This document shows, in pieces, positions 58,320 to 64,000 of a stretch of DNA of 64,000 nucleotides (positions are counted from its first letter, which is position 1; each line of letters opens with the position of its first letter). Made by a program: the position numbers and the translations under genes. The notes beneath the pieces were generated by a model that was given only the letters and a program-made list of their open reading frames with translations, had not been told where the DNA came from and searched no databases. The DNA comes from Shimia biformata (GTDB lineage Bacteria > Pseudomonadota > Alphaproteobacteria > Rhodobacterales > Rhodobacteraceae), in NCBI RefSeq assembly GCF_016888515.1, contig NZ_JAFEJK010000001.1, positions 1,769,475 through 1,833,474 of the forward strand, written 5' to 3'.

Positions 58320-59681
58320 ATGACATATCCCGAACACCTCAGGGCGATCCTGCGGTTGGGCCTGCCGTTGATCGGCGGGCATGTGGCGCAGATGGCCATC
58401 GGCCTGACCGATACCGTCATGCTGGGCTGGTATTCGGTCGAGGCGCTGGCGGCGGTGTCGATCGGCGGCAGCTTCTTCTTCGTGCTTTTCATCTTCGGCT
58501 CGGGTTTTGCCATGGCCGCGATGCCGCTTGTCGCCAATGCCGCCGCGCAGGATGACGCGACCTCGATCCGGCGGGCGACGCGCATGGCCATGTGGCTGTC
58601 GGTGGCCTTTGGCCTGATCGTTTTGCCGATCTTCCTGTTCTCGGGGCCGCTCCTGCTGGCGCTTGGCCAGACGGAAGAGGTCTCGGCCACCGGGCAAAGC
58701 TATCTCAGGATTGCCGGGCTGGGCCTGTTGCCCGCGCTTCAGGTCATGGTGTTCAAGAACTACCTTGCGGGGCTGGAACGGACGCGGGTCGTGTTCTGGG
58801 TCACGGTGATTGGCGCCGTGGTCAATGCCTTTGCCAACTATGCGCTGATCTTCGGCAACTGGGGCATGCCGGAATTGGGAGCGCGCGGGGCCGCGATCGC
58901 CTCGGTGCTGGTGCAGGTGGTGTCGCTGATCGGCGTGATCCTTTACGCGCTGCGGGTCTTTCCCGACCACCGCCTTTTCCGTCGCGTCTGGCGGCCCGAT
59001 GTCACCTTCCTGTCGACCGTGTTCCGCCTTGGCCTGCCCATTGGCCTGACCATGCTGATGGAGACGGGGCTCTTCGCAGCCTCATCCGTCATGATCGGCT
59101 GGATCGGCACCGTGCCGCTGGCGGCGCATGGGATCGCGCTTCAGATCACATCGGTCTTTTTCATCATCCATGTCGGTCTGGCCAATGTCGCCACCGTGCG
59201 CGCCGGCAATGCCATCGGGCGCAACGACCCGGACCACCTTGCGCGCGGCGCAAAGGCGGTGATTGCGCTGATGACGGTGCTGGCGCTGGCGGCGATGGTG
59301 CTGTTCTTCGTCGTGCCCAAGGTGATGATGCTGCCCTTCATCGACCCGAGCGAACCCGCGCGGGACGAGATCCTCGCCATCGGCGCGACCCTTCTGATGG
59401 TGGCGGGGCTGTTCCATTTTGCAGACGCCGCGCAGGTCGTGGCGCTGGGCCTGTTGCGCGGGGCGCAGGACACGCGCGTGCCGATGTATATGGCCGCCTT
59501 CAGCTACTGGGTGGCGGGCATGCCGTTTGCCTATGTTCTGGGGTTCCCGCTGGGGATGGGCGGGGTCGGTGTCTGGCTGGGTCTCGCGCTGGGCCTGTTC
59601 CTTGCGGGTGGTCTGTTCATGTGGCGGTTCTGGCGGGTGATCCTGCCGCGCATTGCCGCCGGGACCAGCAGCGCCGCCTAA
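58320..59681 (+). CDS. MATE family multidrug/sodium efflux transporter
   Basis: The 453-residue carrier has 12 predicted helices in two homologous halves and belongs to the NorM-like MATE group (LRLGLPLIGGHVAQMAIGLT at the start, LPIGLTMLMETGLFAASSVM opening the second half, GLLRGAQDTRVPMYMAAFSY near the end). It exports cationic drugs or metabolites in exchange for sodium or protons. I start it at the ATG 58320 with GGTGAG upstream; a GTG four codons earlier is possible. Its stop overlaps the stop of the convergent next gene. Confidence 0.93.
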   Translation: MTYPEHLRAILRLGLPLIGGHVAQMAIGLTDTVMLGWYSVEALAAVSIGGSFFFVLFIFGSGFAMAAMPLVANAAAQDDATSIRRATRMAMWLSVAFGLIVLPIFLFSGPLLLALGQTEEVSATGQSYLRIAGLGLLPALQVMVFKNYLAGLERTRVVFWVTVIGAVVNAFANYALIFGNWGMPELGARGAAIASVLVQVVSLIGVILYALRVFPDHRLFRRVWRPDVTFLSTVFRLGLPIGLTMLMETGLFAASSVMIGWIGTVPLAAHGIALQITSVFFIIHVGLANVATVRAGNAIGRNDPDHLARGAKAVIALMTVLALAAMVLFFVVPKVMMLPFIDPSEPARDEILAIGATLLMVAGLFHFADAAQVVALGLLRGAQDTRVPMYMAAFSYWVAGMPFAYVLGFPLGMGGVGVWLGLALGLFLAGGLFMWRFWRVILPRIAAGTSSAA

Positions 59682-60088
59682 CCCTTGCCGCCCTTGATCA
59701 GCCGGTCCGCCTTCTTGCGCACCAGAACCGAGCGCAGGTCGTGCATCGCCAACAGAAGCGCATCCGTGACCTCGTCCAGCTGTTCTTCCGTCGCGCGGGT
59801 CTGGGCCCAATGCGCGGTCAGGTTCAGGTAATCCACCGCCCGGAAGATATCGTCGATGTCACGATGGGCCAGCACCTCTTGCCGGTCTTCCATCCATGCG
59901 CGGATCTCTTCCAGATCCTCATCCGTCAGCACGCGGTCGCCATGCGGCTTGATCTCGCCATTTCGGATATTGACGACCGCGATCTGGTCCATGTCGATCC
60001 GGCGCTGGCGGTTCTCGGTGTCGATCCGAAACACCACCGCGCCGTTGTCACGGACGCGGAAGAAATAGTCGGGCAGTTCGCCGCTCAT
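59678..60088 (-). CDS. Conserved hypothetical protein
   Basis: A 136-residue, charged, soluble protein (start MSGELPDYFFRVRDNGAVVF). The first half appears to be a small beta domain (FRIDTENRQRRIDMDQIAVV, NIRNGEIKPHGDRVLTDEDL), the second half two helices (EEIRAWMEDRQEVLAHRDID, DEVTDALLLAMHDLRSVLVR) and a basic tail. No catalytic motif is recognised. It ends inside the MATE stop (convergent overlap of three bases) and lies ten bases from the end of nothing else on its strand except aspartate aminotransferase downstream, with which it may be cotranscribed. Confidence 0.75.
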   Translation of the reverse strand: MSGELPDYFFRVRDNGAVVFRIDTENRQRRIDMDQIAVVNIRNGEIKPHGDRVLTDEDLEEIRAWMEDRQEVLAHRDIDDIFRAVDYLNLTAHWAQTRATEEQLDEVTDALLLAMHDLRSVLVRKKADRLIKGGKG

Positions 60089-60098
60089 GTCGTCCCCT

Positions 60099-61319
<1,221 letters not shown>

Positions 61320-61399
61320 TCAGTTGGCCCTTGTCTTAGGGTGCGCGGGAATTTGGCACAAGACGCAAGCTTGGCAATGCAAAAAGGAATGAGGATCAC

Positions 61400-61816
61400 A
61401 TGACGCAGAAACAGGACGGGACCGATCAGGGGCAGGACTGGTTCAGCGATGACGTGGCCACTTTCGGCGACCGGCTTTCGGCAGCGCGCCATGCGGCGGG
61501 TCTGAAACGCGCCGAGTTCGCCAAGCGGCTGGGGGTCAAGAAAGTAACCGTCGCGGATTGGGAAAACGACATCTCGGAACCGCGCGCCAACAGGCTGCAG
61601 ATGATGGCAGGGCTGCTGAATGTGTCGGTCGGCTGGCTGTTGAACGGCGAGGGCGACGGTGTGGTCCCCGAGGACAACGGAACGGGCGGGCCGGATGCGG
61701 CCATTGCGGCGCTTCTGTCGGATATCGGGGCGATCCGCACCCGGATGAAAGCCGACCTTGACCGGCTGGGCCGGATCGAGTCGGCCTTGAAACAAAGGTT
61801 GAAAGACGATGACTGA
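61400..61816 (+). CDS. XRE family helix-turn-helix regulator
   Basis: A 138-residue protein with an XRE/Cro helix-turn-helix at residues 20-75 (FGDRLSAARHAAGLKRAEFA, KRLGVKKVTVADWENDISEP, RANRLQMMAGLLNVSVGWLL), then an acidic linker (GDGVVPEDNGTGG) and a C-terminal coiled coil (IAALLSDIGAIRTRMKADLD). It probably dimerises through the coiled coil. The sdhE start codon lies within its last codons (overlap of eight bases), so the two are cotranslated; regulation of respiratory assembly is a possibility only. Confidence 0.9.
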   Translation: MTQKQDGTDQGQDWFSDDVATFGDRLSAARHAAGLKRAEFAKRLGVKKVTVADWENDISEPRANRLQMMAGLLNVSVGWLLNGEGDGVVPEDNGTGGPDAAIAALLSDIGAIRTRMKADLDRLGRIESALKQRLKDDD

Positions 61817-62072
61817 GACCCGTGAAAACCGTCTGAAGCGGATGAAAATGCGGTCGATGCGCCGCGGCATCAAGGAAATGGACATCATCCTGACCCGCTT
61901 CGCCGAGGACAATCTCGACGCGATGGAAGACGCCGCGCTGGACCTCTATGACGCGCTTCTGCACGAAAATGACCAGGACCTCTATCAATGGGTTACGGGT
62001 CAGGCGGCAGCACCAGAACGGTTCGCGGGTCTGATCGGCGATATCTCGGTTGCGATCAGCGGCGCAGAATAG
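61809..62072 (+). CDS. sdhE: Succinate dehydrogenase assembly factor SdhE
   Basis: SdhE (87 residues) is the small factor that helps attach FAD covalently to SdhA of succinate dehydrogenase. The defining RGxxE motif is in SMRRGIKEMDIILTRFAEDN, and the C-terminal half has ALLHENDQDLYQWVTGQA with the conserved D-L-Y-W pattern. It overlaps the XRE gene by eight bases, so its translation is coupled. No sdh genes are in the window. Sixty-odd bases later begins ldtR. Confidence 0.95.
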   Translation: MTETRENRLKRMKMRSMRRGIKEMDIILTRFAEDNLDAMEDAALDLYDALLHENDQDLYQWVTGQAAAPERFAGLIGDISVAISGAE

Positions 62073-62161
62073 GTCGCATTTTAGCGGCCTCCGTTTCACT
62101 TAACCGATTGTTCGGCATTTTATTCCAGTTTCCGGCAAAGCGTTGTTTGTCGGAGAGGGAT

Positions 62162-62674
62162 ATGAGCATTCATTCACAACTGGCCCCGCAGCAGGGGAAC
62201 GGGGCCAAGGCCAAGGGCTTCATGGGCGGCTATCTTGAGGCGCTGTCGCTGGTCGAGCGGCTGCACCGGCTGCTGCTGGATGTCATCAAGGATGAGTTTG
62301 AGCGCGTCGGCGTGCTTGAGATCAACGCGGTGCAGGCGTTGTTGCTGTTCAATGTCGGCGACAATGAGGTGACGGCGGGCGAATTGAAAAGCCGCGGCTA
62401 TTACCAGGGATCGAACGTCAGCTACAACCTGAAGAAACTGGTCGAACTTGGTTTCATGCACCACCAGCGCTGCGAGATTGACCGCCGGTCCGTCCGGGTG
62501 CGCCTGACCCCGCGCGGGCGTGAAATCCGCGATGTGGTCGCCACCCTGTTTGAACGTCACGCCGACGGGATCGAGGCCAAGGGCGTGCTGGACCTTGCCG
62601 GGATCGAAGGCATCACCCACGACCTGAAACGGGTCGAACGCTATTGGACCGACCAGATCCGCTATATCTATTGA
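62162..62674 (+). CDS. ldtR: MarR-type winged-helix regulator (LdtR-like)
   Basis: The 170-residue protein is a MarR-fold regulator: a helical lead (GFMGGYLEALSLVERLHRLL), the DNA-binding core EINAVQALLLFNVGDNEVTA, GELKSRGYYQGSNVSYNLKK and LVELGFMHHQRCEIDRRSVR, and a C-terminal dimer helix. The sequence agrees with LdtR of Rhizobiales/Rhodobacterales, which in Liberibacter and Sinorhizobium controls L,D-transpeptidase and osmotic stress genes. GGAGAGGG precedes the ATG. The link to the L,D-transpeptidase gene at 4511 is suggestive but they are 57 kb apart. The end overlaps the convergent DUF1194 gene by seven bases. Confidence 0.85.
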   Translation: MSIHSQLAPQQGNGAKAKGFMGGYLEALSLVERLHRLLLDVIKDEFERVGVLEINAVQALLLFNVGDNEVTAGELKSRGYYQGSNVSYNLKKLVELGFMHHQRCEIDRRSVRVRLTPRGREIRDVVATLFERHADGIEAKGVLDLAGIEGITHDLKRVERYWTDQIRYIY

Positions 62675-63438
62675 CCGCGTGGGGGCCGTCCGCCGGGTTG
62701 TCGCGGTTGTGTTTTTGTCAGTTCGGACGTGTCCATCTGTGACACCGTCAGCCCCTGTAGCTCTCGTTTCAGTTTGCGGATCATGGCGGCCTCGAAATCC
62801 TCGAAGCCGCCCGCCATCTCGACAAAGGCATCCGGCCCCGAGACCACATAGGCGCGGTAATATTCCGCCAGCCGCTCAAGCTGGGCCTGCCAGTGGGCGG
62901 CCGTGTCGCGCAGCCCCTCGCGCTGGGCCCCGATCACCAGCCCGTTGACCGTGATCCCTGCGGGATGGGGCATCTGGCGCGGATGGGTGCCTGCATTGGC
63001 ATAACCGTCCCCGGACAGGTCCAGCGTGCGCTTCCAGCAGTCGGGTTTTTGCGCCAGAAGTGCCGCGCCAAAGGCAATGGCCGCGCTGATCCCGGTCGAG
63101 GTTTCACCGCCTTGCCGCCCCATATCCCGCAGCCCCGCGGCGATGGTCAGGATATCCGCCTGTGACGTGATCGCCTGCCAGCCAACCAGAAGCCGCTGGG
63201 TGCCGACCCCGCTCCATTCAAAAATGGCAAGGGAAACCGGCGGCAGGCCCGGCGCCAGCAGCGCCTCTTGGACTTCCGGGTCCAGAAGCGCGCTCGCCAG
63301 CCCGTCGAACTGGATTCGGTATTCGGCGCTGTCCACCGAGCCCGAGACATCCAGCCCCAAGGCCAGCGCCTGCCGGCATTGCGCCGCCGCCACGGTCGCG
63401 GTCAAAAGGCACAGGATCATCGCCAGCACGTATCTCAT
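62668..63438 (-). CDS. DUF1194 von Willebrand factor A-like exported protein
   Basis: The 256-residue protein has a signal peptide (MRYVLAMILCLLTATVAAAQ) and a VWA-like domain with a metal-site-type opening ALALGLDVSGSVDSAEY (DxSGS), then SLAIFEWSGVGTQRLLVGWQ and LDLSGDGYANAG. This is the DUF1194 family, common in Rhodobacterales, function unknown; the MIDAS-like motif suggests divalent-cation-dependent adhesion. The C-terminal 30 residues are a polar tail rich in Pro and Arg. It overlaps the next upstream paralogue by ATGA, so the two are cotranslated. Confidence 0.9.
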   Translation of the reverse strand: MRYVLAMILCLLTATVAAAQCRQALALGLDVSGSVDSAEYRIQFDGLASALLDPEVQEALLAPGLPPVSLAIFEWSGVGTQRLLVGWQAITSQADILTIAAGLRDMGRQGGETSTGISAAIAFGAALLAQKPDCWKRTLDLSGDGYANAGTHPRQMPHPAGITVNGLVIGAQREGLRDTAAHWQAQLERLAEYYRAYVVSGPDAFVEMAGGFEDFEAAMIRKLKRELQGLTVSQMDTSELTKTQPRQPGGRPPRGQ

Positions 63439-64000
63439 GGCCGCACCTCCAGAAGCCCAAGCGTGGGCGGGCGCAATTCGCGTTCAAGTTTCCTGCGCAT
63501 CGCGCGCTCGAAATCATCAAATCCGTTGGCGATTTCCAGAAAGGCACCCGGCCCGTGCAAAACCTGGGTCCGATAATAGTCCAGCAGGTCCAGCTCTCCT
63601 TCGAAATCGGCGGCGTTGATCGCCAACCCGTTGACCGTAACGTCCTGAAACGGAAAGGCGGCATAGGCTTCGGCTGCACCGAACCCCTCGTTGTTCTTGC
63701 CGTCCCCGCTGATGTCGACGGTGCGGAACAGGCAGGGCGGCGCGGCCCCGAGGCGGGTTGCGGCAAAGCCAAGCGCATGTCCCAGCGCGGTGGGAAACTC
63801 CTGGGTCGAGCGGGTCGAGCGCGCCAGCCTTTCCGCCGCCCGGACCAGCGCGCCGCGCGAGTCGATCAGCACCCAGTCCAAAAGGATCTTCTGGTTCCAG
63901 CGCCCGCTCCACTCAAAGACCGACAGGGCCACGGGTTGCGGCGCGGCAAAAAACGCGGCTTCGACCTCTGGCGCGATCAGGGCCGCCGCCAGCCCCTGGC
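63435..64000 (-). CDS. DUF1194 von Willebrand factor A-like protein, second copy, cut by the window edge
   Basis: A paralogue of the preceding gene, open through the right edge; its N-terminus lies outside. Corresponding segments align without gaps: QGLAAALIAPEVEAAFFAAP and VALSVFEWSGRWNQKILLDW, VDISGDGKNNEGFGAAEAY, VLHGPGAFLEIANGFDDFER. The last four bases of its frame overlap the start of the downstream copy (ATGA). The two copies are clearly a tandem duplication followed by divergence; the DxSGS region of this copy is not visible. Confidence 0.88.
   Translation of the reverse strand, partial: QGLAAALIAPEVEAAFFAAPQPVALSVFEWSGRWNQKILLDWVLIDSRGALVRAAERLARSTRSTQEFPTALGHALGFAATRLGAAPPCLFRTVDISGDGKNNEGFGAAEAYAAFPFQDVTVNGLAINAADFEGELDLLDYYRTQVLHGPGAFLEIANGFDDFERAMRRKLERELRPPTLGLLEVRP

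Overview
The window looks like a chromosomal segment from an alphaproteobacterium of the Rhodobacterales (Roseobacter/Rhodobacter type). The DNA is GC-rich with strong third-position GC bias, so long mirror reading frames appear opposite most genes. The gene sets are typical of that order: ctaC-ctaB-coxF-ctaG-ctaE-surf1-thrC-M16 peptidase, split his genes, a ParE of about 650 aa, SdhE, LdtR and DUF1194 proteins. A perfect FnrL/FNR-type box also lies upstream of the cytochrome oxidase genes. No prophage, IS element, CRISPR array or rRNA operon was seen; one tRNA gene (Tyr, GTA) is present.

Layout. 1-5.1 kb: the start of accB, a PAS-LuxR regulator, a decayed SDR (probably 3-hydroxybutyrate dehydrogenase) next to an AT-richer adenylate cyclase/TPR gene, the 3-oxoacid CoA-transferase pair scoAB, and an exported L,D-transpeptidase-like protein. 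5.2-11.1 kb: topA, a small exported protein, dprA and tldD. 11.2-18.7 kb: a tightly packed rightward run for cytochrome c oxidase subunits II and III, heme farnesylation, copper insertion and SURF1, running through overlapping stop/start codons into threonine synthase, an M16 peptidase and an acetyltransferase. 18.7-30.2 kb: metabolic and transport genes (MBL hydrolase, FAD oxidase, apt, LysE exporter, mtnP, SulP, EcsC, GNAT, 5-formyl-THF cyclo-ligase, mgtE, guanine deaminase, a stand-alone Lrp-type sensor domain). 30.3-36.8 kb: histidine genes hisB and hisH on the plus strand and hisA-hisF-hisE on the minus strand, with a TetR/DUF2306 divergent pair carrying visible operators. 36.8-45 kb: a candidate minus-strand small RNA, rlmB, tRNA-Tyr, a flavin reductase, ptsP (EI-Ntr), lysC, an SDR, DUF1178 and a Nudix hydrolase.

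45.1-51.5 kb is a purine-ring catabolism locus: an NCS2 xanthine/urate permease, allA, a fused allantoinase/OHCU decarboxylase (PuuE-UraD), uraH, a LysR regulator and the membrane cytochrome c urate oxidase PuuD. With guanine deaminase at 28.6 kb it covers most steps from guanine to ureidoglycolate breakdown; xanthine dehydrogenase and allantoate hydrolysis are not in the window. 51.6-54.3 kb: two exported proteins of unknown role, then a small AT-rich island with a 59-residue ORF, a folded repeat and a frameshifted membrane-protein gene. 54.3-64 kb: parE, PPK2, DUF2461, MATE, a conserved hypothetical, an aspartate aminotransferase, XRE-sdhE, ldtR and two tandem DUF1194 von Willebrand-like proteins, the second cut by the window edge.

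Two repeat families are not explained by the genes: three copies of a GC-rich double-hairpin element whose stems vary in a compensated way, and four copies of a roughly 22-base motif placed 3-18 bases after stop codons, always in the same orientation relative to the preceding gene.
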